NCBI GenBank assembly: GCA_020073645.1 | Contig: JAIQET010000023.1 | Location: 1-56,889 of the forward strand | From: Terriglobia bacterium | Lineage (GTDB): Bacteria > Acidobacteriota > Terriglobia > Terriglobales > Acidobacteriaceae | Direction of reading: 5' to 3' | DNA length: 56,889 bases | Part shown: one piece after another, positions 34,832 to 43,273 of the stretch | How positions within the stretch are numbered: position 1 is the first letter of the stretch | Layout of the letters: the number at the start of each line of letters is the position of its first letter | Translations under genes and position numbers: made by a program | The notes under the pieces: model-generated | Databases searched by the model: none | Seen by the model: the letters and a program-made list of their open reading frames with translations, nothing else | Told to the model about the DNA's origin: nothing

Positions 34832-36127
34832 CTACTCCTCGCGGTAGGCGTCCTTCATGAGTTTGCGCGCGGTGTCAGCCGGGGGTGTGTCGGCATTGGT
34901 CGCCACGACCGCCTGATATTTCTTTACCGCCAAGTCGCGTTTCTGCAACAAATCGTACATCTCCCCTGCTCCCAGATTGGCTTTCTGCAGAAGCTCAGGG
35001 TCAGGATGTTCGACCTCACTTACTTGCTCGTAGGCTGCCGCGGCGCCGGGGTAGTCCTTCTGGCTGCGCAGCAGATCGCCCAGACTGAGTGCGGCCATTT
35101 CGTAGTGCAACCCGGGATAGTGCCCTTCCCGCCCTGCCTGCCAGATTTTTCGATACGCGGCAGCGGCCTCGGGACTGCGCCCCTGGGCGCGCAGCAGGTT
35201 CCCCTCTTCAAGCGCCATCAGCACGTTCCGCGGATACTGCGGGATCAAACTGCGGGTAATGGTCAAGGCTTCTGCGTAGCGCTGCTCGCGCCGGAGGAAC
35301 AACATGAGCACGATCTTGGCATCGACGCTGGTTTCTCCGGTTCCATTGGCGGAGTCATACAAGTACTGAATCCCTCTTTCTTTGCTGCCGCCCAGCCGAA
35401 CCAGGGCTACCGCCATCTTTACTCCCCACGGCAAGCTGCCCATCACGTAATTGTGAGCGCCCACGATGAGTTTCGCGTCAGTATTGGCGGGCGCGAGTTC
35501 CAGCACGCGCTCGTGGTCCCGGCGCGCGCCCACGGCATTGTGCAGCGCCGAAAACCACGCCCGCTCGATCAGCGCGGTGTAGGTCGCGAACTGCGCCCGA
35601 GTCACTCCACGGGCATACAGCGCGTCGACATCATTGGGATTCGCGCCGAGCCGCTTCTCCTCCAGCTTTTCCGCCTGCTCCACCAAGTCCTTGATCTGCT
35701 GCTTCACCTTGGAGTCTGCTGGGCGATGCGCCTTCCCAATGAAGCTGTCATTGGCGTAATCCCCCGTGTCCAGAGCGCCCATGCGATACAGTTCCCTGAA
35801 CAGAACCGCGGTCAGCAGGTGGTTGATGGCGTAAGGGTCATCCGGATGCCGGTCCAGCACCTGCTGGAATTCCTGGACGGCGCGGTCGTAGTCAAGGTTG
35901 TAGAAATGATCGAAAGCCGAAGGGTTTAGCGGGTCAGCCGGCCGGAAGGTGAGTTGCCCGCTGCCGTGCCCTGCCGCTTCGCCCGCTTGGGGAGGCTCCC
36001 CGGCGAATACACCCGTGCCGAGCGACAGGCACAGGAGCAAAACACATCTGCACGTGAGCCGGGTGAGCAAAGCTTCAGGGTCTCTCTTTGACGGTGTGGC
36101 TGCCCCCAGTGTACCTGATGAGCTCAC
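34832..36127 (-). CDS. Exported TPR-repeat protein
   Basis: A 431-residue protein with an N-terminal hydrophobic export segment (CRCVLLLCLSLGTGVFAGEP, about residues 26-45) after an odd charged leader. The first codon is GTG at 36127 without a ribosome site, so a start closer to the hydrophobic part is possible. TPR units: FYNLDYDRAVQEFQQVLDRH (near 75), RRDHERVLELAPANTDAKLI (near 205), RYAEALTITRSLIPQYP (near 290), RSPEAAAAYRKIW and DYPGAAAAYEQVSEVEHPDP (near 380). No enzymatic motif. Role as scaffold or lipoprotein partner is inferred only. Confidence 0.75.
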   Translation of the reverse strand: MSSSGTLGAATPSKRDPEALLTRLTCRCVLLLCLSLGTGVFAGEPPQAGEAAGHGSGQLTFRPADPLNPSAFDHFYNLDYDRAVQEFQQVLDRHPDDPYAINHLLTAVLFRELYRMGALDTGDYANDSFIGKAHRPADSKVKQQIKDLVEQAEKLEEKRLGANPNDVDALYARGVTRAQFATYTALIERAWFSALHNAVGARRDHERVLELAPANTDAKLIVGAHNYVMGSLPWGVKMAVALVRLGGSKERGIQYLYDSANGTGETSVDAKIVLMLFLRREQRYAEALTITRSLIPQYPRNVLMALEEGNLLRAQGRSPEAAAAYRKIWQAGREGHYPGLHYEMAALSLGDLLRSQKDYPGAAAAYEQVSEVEHPDPELLQKANLGAGEMYDLLQKRDLAVKKYQAVVATNADTPPADTARKLMKDAYREE

Positions 36128-36351
36128 GGGAAACGCCGAACCAAGAGTGTCAATTCCGGGCTCCGTGGACGCCAGTAACCGCGCCTTATAATCAGGCCAC
36201 CGATAATCTTTCCGTACTACGGAGTAATTCTTGCCAGAAGCATAGGGAAACGGCCGCGTGACGGCCCTTGAGGGCTAGATTTATCAAGGAGTTAGTTGTG
36301 CTTTGAGGTTTGGCCGCTGGTTTGCGAGCTTAGGTTAGGAGGTTGGTCCCC

Positions 36352-36780
36352 ATGTCCGAGGTGGCACATAACGCGCAGCACGAGTTCTGGCGGCCTCCGG
36401 CCGCTCAGCCTGGCGCTGCAGGCCCCAACATGGTCGAGGCCTGCGATGGCTGCGGCACAGAATTCATGGTGGGGGCGCGCTTCTGCCATGTGTGCGGTGC
36501 AGTTCGCCAGGCTCAGGCCTTACCGGGCCGCGGTTGGACGCGATACCTGGAGTTCCACATTATCAAGCACGGGCTCGGTCTTTCGACCGCTTCCCTGGTT
36601 GCATTCCTGATCGGCGTGGCTTGTGCGCTGGCGGCTCTTGCGTGCGGCTTTATTTACAGCGAGCGCAATGTGCTGGAATGGCAGGCGGTACAGATCTACC
36701 GTGTCCAGTGGCTGCTGGCGGCCGTGGCGGCGTTCGTAGGCGGGCTCTTGCTGAGAAAACCGTCTGGTCCAGAGAAATAA
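36352..36780 (+). CDS. Zinc-ribbon membrane protein
   Basis: The ATG at 36352, preceded by TTAGGAGGTTGG, gives 142 residues. A zinc ribbon CDGCGTEFMVGARFCHVCG lies near residues 31-49, followed by two membrane helices (STASLVAFLIGVACALAALA, near 80, and WLLAAVAAFVGGLLL, near 120) with a short periplasmic or cytoplasmic turn. Function unknown; conserved layout suggests membrane regulation. Monocistronic. Confidence 0.72.
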   Translation: MSEVAHNAQHEFWRPPAAQPGAAGPNMVEACDGCGTEFMVGARFCHVCGAVRQAQALPGRGWTRYLEFHIIKHGLGLSTASLVAFLIGVACALAALACGFIYSERNVLEWQAVQIYRVQWLLAAVAAFVGGLLLRKPSGPEK

Positions 36781-36884
36781 CCAATCGGGATTGAGAACTC
36801 CTCCCCCTTCTCCCATCCCGCAGGCACTTCTCCTATCGGCGCTGCGTAGTTTGATTTCTTCCCGCGCCTGCAACCCTGAGCTTC

Positions 36885-37733
36885 CTAGTTGACAGGCTCC
36901 GTTTCCGCCGACGCGGTGGCTCGCCGCTGCTGGTGCATGCGGTAGAGATGATGGACTGGCCCGATGCCATGTCCCAGAGGATGGGCATTGGCTATGGCGG
37001 CGGTCACATAAGCTTTGGCTAGCAGTACGGCTTCTGGCAATCCCCGACCCAGTGCCAGGTGGCACGTCATGGCGGTAGCAAAGGCACATCCGGTGCCATG
37101 AGTGGAATTGGATCGCTGCCGCTCCGACTTGAAGACTTCCTGCTCCACGCCGCGCTTGGTGGTGAAACTCAACAGGTCGATGGCTTTTTCCAGATGTCCA
37201 CCCGTGACGACCACAGCCGCCGCACCCATGGCGTGCAGCTTGGCGGCCGCCGCTCGCATCTGCTCGGGGTTGGTCACGGCCAGCCCGGTCAGGGCGGAAG
37301 CTTCATCCACATTGGGGGTCACCACGGTGGCCAGGGGCAGCAGCCTCTCCACCAAGATCCGCGCACCGGAACCATCCACCAGGTTTGCCCCTGAGGAAGA
37401 CTTCAGGATGGGATCCAATACCACCTCGGGGAATTTTTCTTTCGCCAGAAAGTCAGCTACGGCCCGCACCACTCTTCCCGAGCCCAGCATGCCGATGTGG
37501 ACGGCAGCTATCTCAAGGTCCGAGGCCAGTTCCTTTAGGGTCTCGGTCACCAACTCAGGGTTAACCGGCTCCACCCGCCGCACCCCAGCGGTAGACTGCA
37601 CCGTCAGGGCGCTGATGCATGCCACTCCATAACAACCATGGGCTGCAATCGTCTTGATATCGGCGGTGATCCCGGCCCCGGAGGATGGGTCAAATCCGGC
37701 AATGGTCAGAACTACGGGTGGCGCTTGCCCCAT
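36885..37733 (-). CDS. thiD: Hydroxymethylpyrimidine/phosphomethylpyrimidine kinase
   Basis: A 282-residue ribokinase-fold enzyme making HMP-pyrophosphate for thiamine synthesis by two successive phosphorylations. Motifs: LTIAGFDPSSGAGITADIKT (near 9), SALTVQSTAGV, DPILKSSSGANLVD (near 107), VVVTGGHLEKAID and the catalytic STHGTGCAFATAM (near 210). Full length. I looked for a TPP riboswitch in the 530 bases upstream and saw none. Confidence 0.94.
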   Translation of the reverse strand: MGQAPPVVLTIAGFDPSSGAGITADIKTIAAHGCYGVACISALTVQSTAGVRRVEPVNPELVTETLKELASDLEIAAVHIGMLGSGRVVRAVADFLAKEKFPEVVLDPILKSSSGANLVDGSGARILVERLLPLATVVTPNVDEASALTGLAVTNPEQMRAAAAKLHAMGAAAVVVTGGHLEKAIDLLSFTTKRGVEQEVFKSERQRSNSTHGTGCAFATAMTCHLALGRGLPEAVLLAKAYVTAAIANAHPLGHGIGPVHHLYRMHQQRRATASAETEPVN

Positions 37734-38264
37734 ATGTGCAATTTATCGGAAAGCGACGCGGTTTTGTATTCCTTTCCCCAACCCCGCGATAGACCTTAGT
37801 AACCTAGACACCCCACAGCCGCGACCCGTTATCGGTTGCGGAGTAACCGGATAGGCTGGCGGGGGCTGGCCTCTGAGGTAGGGTAAGCTGTTACCAAGCC
37901 CGAAATGTCATGCGCTGATTCCTGTAAGTGCTTCTTTTCATTGGGGAAGTGAACAATTCCTTCTAACCTATTCATTTCAAAGGCCGGGTAATAATTTCCG
38001 ACGGCCCCCGGATACGATTATTTACTCATAGATAAATACTTAAACTACTGAAATGTATTGACATGCTCATGATTACTTAGGATTAACAATAAGTTACGTG
38101 AGACATCGATTACTACATGGTCACCTTGTTTCCGCAAGTTCTGCATTGACAGCTTCGCCGTCCGCCCGGTAGCATCTCCAAATCCTAGGCAAACTGTGGG
38201 TGGGGAGGTCTGACTGAAGGTCTGACCTGCGAGGTCTGGACTTTGAACATGCGAGGTGAACTGA
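37734..38264. other. Long low-GC intergenic region with promoter
   Basis: 531 bases between divergent thiD and rlpA without a plausible gene. From about 37900 to 38110 the sequence is clearly richer in A and T than the rest of the window. It holds two TTGACA boxes (38058 and 38146). Just before rlpA the leader repeats GGTCTGAC-like words three times (38205-38240). No known riboswitch pattern was recognised. Confidence 0.5.
38146..38175 (+). promoter_or_regulatory. Candidate sigma-70 promoter of rlpA
   Basis: TTGACA (38146-38151), 18-base spacer, TAGCAT (38170-38175). A second TTGACA at 38058 has a weak -10 (GATTAA, spacer 17). Confidence 0.4.
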
Positions 38265-38750
38265 ATGCGAAGACGTATAGCTCATGGACTGGCGATCATT
38301 TTCTCGATCGTCAGCCTGGGGGCGGCTCAGGGGCCAAACAGCTCAGAGTCGGGATACACCCGAAGTAACGCGATATTCCAACCCGTAACCAGGCCGGTGA
38401 AGAAGGCGAGCGCACCCAAGCCGTATCAAATTGGGACGGCCTCCTGGTACGGAGCCTATTTTGACGGCAAAGCCACAGCCAGTGGTGAGCCTTATAACAT
38501 GTACGACCTAACCGCCGCCCACCCCACGTTGCCCCTAGGAAGCTGGGTGCGGGTGACCAACCTGCGCAACGGGCGGGTGGTCACGGTGCGGATTAACGAC
38601 CGCGGACCGATCGTTCCCGGCCGCATCATCGACGTCTCCTACAGTGCCGCCCAGGTGCTCAAGTTCAAAGAGCAGGGGGTACAGCGGGTGCGTCTGGATA
38701 TTGTCCACCCGCAGATGGTGGCCATGTTGCGCCCGCCTGTAGCGAATTAA
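38265..38750 (+). CDS. rlpA: RlpA-like septal ring protein (DPBB domain)
   Basis: A 161-residue exported protein: signal peptide (HGLAIIFSIVSLGAAQG), a basic linker, then a double-psi beta-barrel (QIGTASWYGAYFDGKATASG near 52, AAHPTLPLGSWVRVTNLRNG near 85, INDRGPIVPGRIIDVSYSAA near 112). RlpA proteins cleave denuded glycan strands of peptidoglycan or bind the septal ring; the Asp of NDRGP and His of AHPTLPLG are the usual active residues. No SPOR domain, unlike the long Escherichia coli form, and no lipobox. The long low-GC leader suggests regulation. Confidence 0.9.
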   Translation: MRRRIAHGLAIIFSIVSLGAAQGPNSSESGYTRSNAIFQPVTRPVKKASAPKPYQIGTASWYGAYFDGKATASGEPYNMYDLTAAHPTLPLGSWVRVTNLRNGRVVTVRINDRGPIVPGRIIDVSYSAAQVLKFKEQGVQRVRLDIVHPQMVAMLRPPVAN

Positions 38751-38775
38751 TCGCAAATCTTCTACACTCCAAGGC

Positions 38776-39504
38776 ATGATCGATGCGCGGCAGCGCCTCA
38801 TCATCGCCTTGGACGTGTCGGCGTCGGCCGAGGCCCAAAGGATCGTGGCGGCGGTGGGCGAGTCTGCTTCCACCTACAAGGTGGGTATGCAGCTCTACAC
38901 CGCCGAAGGTCCGCAGGTGGTGCGCGAGCTGATCGCGTCCGGGCGCCGCGTTTTTCTTGACTTGAAATATCACGACATTCCCACCACCGTGGCTGCGGCC
39001 GTCCGCGAAGCCGCGCAACTGGGCGTGAGCATGCTGACGGTGCACGCCTCCGGCGGCGGCACCATGCTGCGTGCTGCGACCGAGGCCGCCCAGAGTGTCA
39101 ACCCTGCCCTGATGGTGCTGGCGGTGACGGTACTCACCAGCCTCGCCGACAACGACCTCGACAGACTCGGCGTGCACGGCCGGGTGGTGGACCAGGTGTT
39201 GCGCCTGGGGGCGCTGGCTCTGGCCAGCGGATGTCATGGCGTGGTCACCTCGGCCCGCGAGGCTTCCGAGTTGCGTCACGAACTGGGAAACGATTTCGCC
39301 ATCGTGACCCCGGGAGTGCGTCCTGCGGGAGCCGGCTACGGTGATCAGGTGCGCGTAGTCACGCCCGCAGAAGCCATCGCAGCCGGGGCCAGTCACATCG
39401 TTGTGGGACGCCCGATCACCGGGGCGGAGGATCCAGCGGCGGAGGCGCGGGAGATTCTGGGGGAGATCAGCCGGGCTTCGGTGCAGCCGGTGGTGCACTA
39501 CTGA
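38776..39504 (+). CDS. pyrF: Orotidine 5'-phosphate decarboxylase
   Basis: A 242-residue TIM-barrel enzyme that makes UMP from OMP. Motifs: LIIALDVSASAEAQ (near 8), the Lys-Asp pair in FLDLKYHDIPTTV (near 58), HASGGGTML (near 92) and the phosphate loop TPGVRPAGAGYGDQ followed by IVVGRPIT. Full length. It starts 25 bp after rlpA on the same strand. Confidence 0.95.
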   Translation: MIDARQRLIIALDVSASAEAQRIVAAVGESASTYKVGMQLYTAEGPQVVRELIASGRRVFLDLKYHDIPTTVAAAVREAAQLGVSMLTVHASGGGTMLRAATEAAQSVNPALMVLAVTVLTSLADNDLDRLGVHGRVVDQVLRLGALALASGCHGVVTSAREASELRHELGNDFAIVTPGVRPAGAGYGDQVRVVTPAEAIAAGASHIVVGRPITGAEDPAAEAREILGEISRASVQPVVHY

Positions 39505-39521
39505 TTCCCCGCGAAGCAGAG

Positions 39522-39545
39522 AGAGACGCAGCAAGCTGCGTCTCT
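39522..39545. terminator. Bidirectional hairpin between pyrF and the zinc-ribbon gene
   Basis: AGAGACGCAG, loop CAAG, CTGCGTCTCT: a 10-bp perfect stem between convergent stop codons. It lacks a T-run. A related, weaker GAGACGC/GCGTTTCTC hairpin lies at 47174-47195 between two other convergent genes. Confidence 0.5.
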
Positions 39546-39570
39546 GCGGGCGGGACGGCTGATCGGTGGC

Positions 39571-39750
39571 TTAGAGTTTCTCGAAAAATTCGCAGGCGGA
39601 GCAGGAAATAAAGATTCCGCCGGGGATGCCACGTTCCCGGTCTTTCACCCGCTTCACAATGCGGGTCGGCTTGCCGCACTTGGGGCAATCAGTGCTTTTG
39701 GAAGTATCCATCACCTTCTTGCGATCGGCTGTCTTTGCAATCTTGACCAT
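39571..39750 (-). CDS. Small zinc-ribbon protein
   Basis: The ATG at 39750 follows CAGGAGACAACG and gives 59 residues. A basic helix is followed by CPKCGKPTRIVKRV and GIFISCSACEFFEKL: two CxxC pairs about 26 residues apart, a zinc ribbon like those of topoisomerase tails and small RNA-binding proteins. Function unknown. Confidence 0.7.
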   Translation of the reverse strand: MVKIAKTADRKKVMDTSKSTDCPKCGKPTRIVKRVKDRERGIPGGIFISCSACEFFEKL

Positions 39751-39965
39751 CGTTGTCTCCTGAATCTTCACACACCATCGCCCAGCGATGCCCGCTCCGG
39801 CAGATGTGGGTGGAGGCAGTCTCTGTCTGAAACCGCCAAGGAATTAGCTAGAAAGACGCTGAGTGGTTCTCTCAACACTCTTCCGCTTCCCAATGATTTT
39901 ACAGTAAGGTTGCGAAGCTTGTCTTGCTGCTCGTATCCTGACCCATCGTTCCGGGAGGCCGTGTC

Positions 39966-40736
39966 ATGAAGCCATGGTCCAAAATCCTTGCCGGCGGCGT
40001 TCTGCTGTGTTCGCTCGGAGCCCGCACCCAGACGGTGGACGAGATCATCGCCAAGTCTCTCACCGCGCGTGGCGGAATCGGCAAGATCAAGGCTGTGCAG
40101 TCGCAGCGGCTGACGGGCCGCATCTCCTTTGGTCCAGATGCGGAGGGACCCTTCACGGTCGAGATGAAGCGTCCGGGAAAAATCCGGGAGGAAGTCACGG
40201 TGGGCGGAATAACCAGAATCCGCACCTCGGACGGTACCTCGGGCTGGTCTGTCTCGGGTGCGGAGGAAGCGCGACCGCTGTCCGCCGATGAACTAAAGAA
40301 CCTGGCCGGCAGCGCCGACATCGATGGCCCGCTGCTCGACTACCAAGCCAAAGGGAACCATGTGGAACTGGTGGACAAAGAACCCGTCGAAGGCAAGGAT
40401 GCCTACAAGCTCCTGGTTACGGAGAGGAACGGTCGCGTGCGTTACGACTACATTGATTGCGCTTCCTATCTCGGGGTGAAGTGGGAGGGCAAGATCGTGG
40501 CAAACGGCAAGGAACTCGAGGTCGAGTCCGTTTTTCACGACTATCGAGCGGTGAACGGCCTGATGTATGCCTTCGCCATCGATTCCGATACTGTGGCACC
40601 CCAAACAAACAAGAGCTCGTCTTCGAGAAGATTGAAGTCAATCCCGTCGAGGACGACTCGCGCTTCGGCAAGCCTGCACCGCTGCCTGGGGGCGCGAAAC
40701 CTGCGCAGTAGAATCGAGTACCAGCTTCGAAGTTGA
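39966..40736 (+). CDS. LolA-like exported protein, C-terminus frameshifted
   Basis: A 256-residue frame with a signal peptide (SKILAGGVLLCSLGARTQ) and a LolA/LppX-like beta sheet (TVEMKRPGKIREEVTVGG, GTSGWSVSGAEEARPLSADE, YKLLVTERNGRVRYDYIDCA), typical of periplasmic lipid or lipoprotein carriers. From about residue 213 the frame turns basic and Ser-rich (TNKSSSSRRLKSIPSRTTRA), unlike the rest. The neighbouring frame carries the natural end, GTPNKQELVFEKIEVNPVED then DSRFGKPAPLPGG, stopping at 40711. One missing base near 40592-40604 (GTGGCACCCC) would explain this: DSDTV would continue GTPNKQ. Either a real mutation or a sequencing error. Confidence 0.68.
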   Translation: MKPWSKILAGGVLLCSLGARTQTVDEIIAKSLTARGGIGKIKAVQSQRLTGRISFGPDAEGPFTVEMKRPGKIREEVTVGGITRIRTSDGTSGWSVSGAEEARPLSADELKNLAGSADIDGPLLDYQAKGNHVELVDKEPVEGKDAYKLLVTERNGRVRYDYIDCASYLGVKWEGKIVANGKELEVESVFHDYRAVNGLMYAFAIDSDTVAPQTNKSSSSRRLKSIPSRTTRASASLHRCLGARNLRSRIEYQLRS

Positions 40737-40748
40737 GGGTACGACATC

Positions 40749-43154
40749 GTGAGTGACTCCGAACGATACGCTCCCGGCGCTCCGGGAATCGCGCCCCGTT
40801 GGACCTCAAGTGCCAAGACGGGTATCGGCACCGCGCTGAACCGCTACAGCCGGGTGTGGTTCACCTTGAGTCATGGCATCCTGAACGAGATCTACTTCCC
40901 GCGCGTGGATCAGGCCTGCACCCGCGACCAGGGGCTCATCGTCACCGATGGCGCCGGTTTCTTCTCCGAGGAAAAGCGCGACTGCATCTTTCAGAATCTC
41001 CCTATTGAGCCAGGGGTGCCAGTCTACGAACTGGTCAACATTCAGAAGGAGGGGCGCTATCGCATCGAGAAGGAAATCCTCAGCGATCCCTGGCGCAATG
41101 TCGTGCTGCAGAGGATTCGCTTCCTGCCCCTGCAGGGAAAGCTTTCCGACTATCGCCTGTACGCGCTGCTGGCTCCGCACCTGGCCAACTGCGGACGTGA
41201 CAACACCGGCTGGGCCGGCGATTACAAGGGCGTCCCCATGCTGTTTGCCCAGCGCAATGATTGCGCCCTGGCCTTCGGCTGCTCGGTGCCGTGGCGCAAG
41301 ATGTCGGTGGGTTTTGCCGGTTTCTCTGACGGCTGGCAAGACCTCTCCCAGCACTACCAGATGATGTGGGAGTACACCCGGGCGGAGAACGGGAATGTCG
41401 CGCTCACCGGGGAGATCGACCTGGACGCCTGCGGGGGCGAATTCATCCTCGCCCTCGGCTTCGGCGGTGTCTGGTCGGAAGCCGGACAGCAGGCGCACTC
41501 CAGCTTGCTGGAAAGCTATGACGAACTTTGCACCCACTATGTTGAACAGTGGAAGAGTTGGCATGACAGCCTGTTGCCCTTGGACCAGCCCAAGCGCGAA
41601 CACGATTTGTATCGCGCCAGCATGGCCGTGTTGCGCAGCCATGAGTCGGCCGATTTCCTGGGCGGAGTCATCGCCAGCCTGTCCATTCCCTGGGGTTTCA
41701 ACAAAGGTGACGAAGATCTGGGCGGGTATCACCTGGTGTGGCCACGCGACCTGGTCGAGACCGCTTGCGGGTTCCTGGCGGCCGGCGCCAGCAGCGATGC
41801 CGTGCGCGTGCTTCGCTATCTTGAGTCCACGCAGGAGGCGGACGGCCACTGGGCGCAGAACCTGTGGCTCGATGGACGCATTTATTGGGGCGGGGTGCAG
41901 ATGGACGAGACCGCCTTCCCCATCCTGCTGGTGGACATTCTGCGCCGCGAAGATCCCACGATTTTGGGAGACTCGAAGCGCTGGTGGGCAATGATCCAGA
42001 GGGCTGCGGGTTTCATCCTGCGCAACGGTCCGGTCACACAGCAGGACCGTTGGGAGGAAGACTCCGGCTACTCACCGTTCACGCTGGCGGTAGAGATTTC
42101 TGGATTGCTGGCGGCCGCGGACTTGGCCGACGCGGTGGGGCAGTGTGAAATCGCCAGCTACTTGCGCGAGACCGCCGACACGTGGAACGACAACATTGAC
42201 CGCTGGATCTACGCCACCGGTGGCGATCTCGCACTACAACTCGGGGTCGAGGGTTATTACGTCCGCATCGCTCCGCCGGAGACCGCCGCGGCGGCATCTC
42301 CGCTGGAAGGATTTGTGCCCATCAAGAACCGGCCTCCCGACCAGAGCTTCGCCCAGGCCACGCATCTCATCAGCCCCGACTCGCTGGCGCTGGTGCGCTT
42401 CGGACTGCGCGCCGCCAACGATGCCCGGATTGTGAACACGGTCAAGGCCATAGATTCCCTGCTGCGGGTGCAACTGCCTCAGGGTTACTGCTGGTATCGC
42501 TATAACGGCGACGGCTACGGAGAACACGAAGACGGCTCACCCTTCGACGGTACCGGTGTCGGACGGCCCTGGCCCTTGCTGGCGGGGGAGCGCGCTCATT
42601 ACGAGTTGGCAGCGGGCCGGCCGGACGTCGCCGAACAACTGCTCAGCGTGATGGAACTTTCCACGGAAGGTTGCCGACTGATTCCCGAGCAGATCTGGGA
42701 CCAGCCCGACATTCCCGCGCTCGAGTTGTTCTTCGGGAAGCCCTCGGGTTCCGCCTGTCCCCTGGTGTGGGCTCATTCGGAATACATCAAGTTGCGACGC
42801 TCGATGCGCGATGGCAAGATCTTCGATCTCCCGCCGCAAACCGTGGAGCGTTACCTGGTAAAGAAACAAAAGGCTGTGTTTTTCGGATGGCGCTTCAATA
42901 ACAAGGTTCGCTCGATGCCCCCAGGCAAGCAGTTACGCATCGTGCTGCTCGCGTCCGCTGTGGTGCACTGGAGTTTCGATCAGTGGAAGACCTGGCACGA
43001 CACCAGCACCCGCGATACCGGGCTCGGCGTCCACGCTGCCGACATTCCTTGCGACCAACTAGCTCCCGGGCGCGAAATCGCCTTTACCTTTTACTGGCCC
43101 CAGGAGCAGCGCTGGGAAGGTGTAAACTTTTGTGTAGTGGTAGAAAACGGCTGA
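40749..43154 (+). CDS. GH15 glucan 1,4-alpha-glucosidase
   Basis: An 801-residue glycoside hydrolase family 15 enzyme, starting at GTG 40749. An N-terminal beta-sandwich domain (to about 280) is followed by the (alpha/alpha)6 barrel. The catalytic acid is the Glu in DRWEEDSGYSPFT (near 437) and the base the Glu in IPEQIWDQPD (near 645); LVWPRDLVETACGFLAAG and QNLWLDGRIYWGG line the pocket. Such enzymes release glucose from maltodextrins or glycogen. No signal peptide is seen, so a cytoplasmic glycogen/trehalose-related role is more likely than starch attack outside. No operon partner. Confidence 0.9.
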   Translation: MSDSERYAPGAPGIAPRWTSSAKTGIGTALNRYSRVWFTLSHGILNEIYFPRVDQACTRDQGLIVTDGAGFFSEEKRDCIFQNLPIEPGVPVYELVNIQKEGRYRIEKEILSDPWRNVVLQRIRFLPLQGKLSDYRLYALLAPHLANCGRDNTGWAGDYKGVPMLFAQRNDCALAFGCSVPWRKMSVGFAGFSDGWQDLSQHYQMMWEYTRAENGNVALTGEIDLDACGGEFILALGFGGVWSEAGQQAHSSLLESYDELCTHYVEQWKSWHDSLLPLDQPKREHDLYRASMAVLRSHESADFLGGVIASLSIPWGFNKGDEDLGGYHLVWPRDLVETACGFLAAGASSDAVRVLRYLESTQEADGHWAQNLWLDGRIYWGGVQMDETAFPILLVDILRREDPTILGDSKRWWAMIQRAAGFILRNGPVTQQDRWEEDSGYSPFTLAVEISGLLAAADLADAVGQCEIASYLRETADTWNDNIDRWIYATGGDLALQLGVEGYYVRIAPPETAAAASPLEGFVPIKNRPPDQSFAQATHLISPDSLALVRFGLRAANDARIVNTVKAIDSLLRVQLPQGYCWYRYNGDGYGEHEDGSPFDGTGVGRPWPLLAGERAHYELAAGRPDVAEQLLSVMELSTEGCRLIPEQIWDQPDIPALELFFGKPSGSACPLVWAHSEYIKLRRSMRDGKIFDLPPQTVERYLVKKQKAVFFGWRFNNKVRSMPPGKQLRIVLLASAVVHWSFDQWKTWHDTSTRDTGLGVHAADIPCDQLAPGREIAFTFYWPQEQRWEGVNFCVVVENG

Positions 43155-43273
43155 GTGCCTGAAAAGATCAGGTCCGGCATCCTGCCGGCTGTTCCGAGGA
43201 CATGCTGCCCTCGGCCGCGCGAGTGAAACGCTCACCTTGTCGCCGTGGCACCTGCCGTTTCCGGGTGAAGCGA

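Noticed and set aside
37734..37960. TPP riboswitch upstream of thiD
   Set aside because: The CTGAGA and ACCTGATC-type conserved blocks are not found in the correct order on the minus strand.
40806..41849. 347-codon frame opposite the GH15 gene
   Set aside because: Shadow of the glucoamylase, no motif and no start signal.
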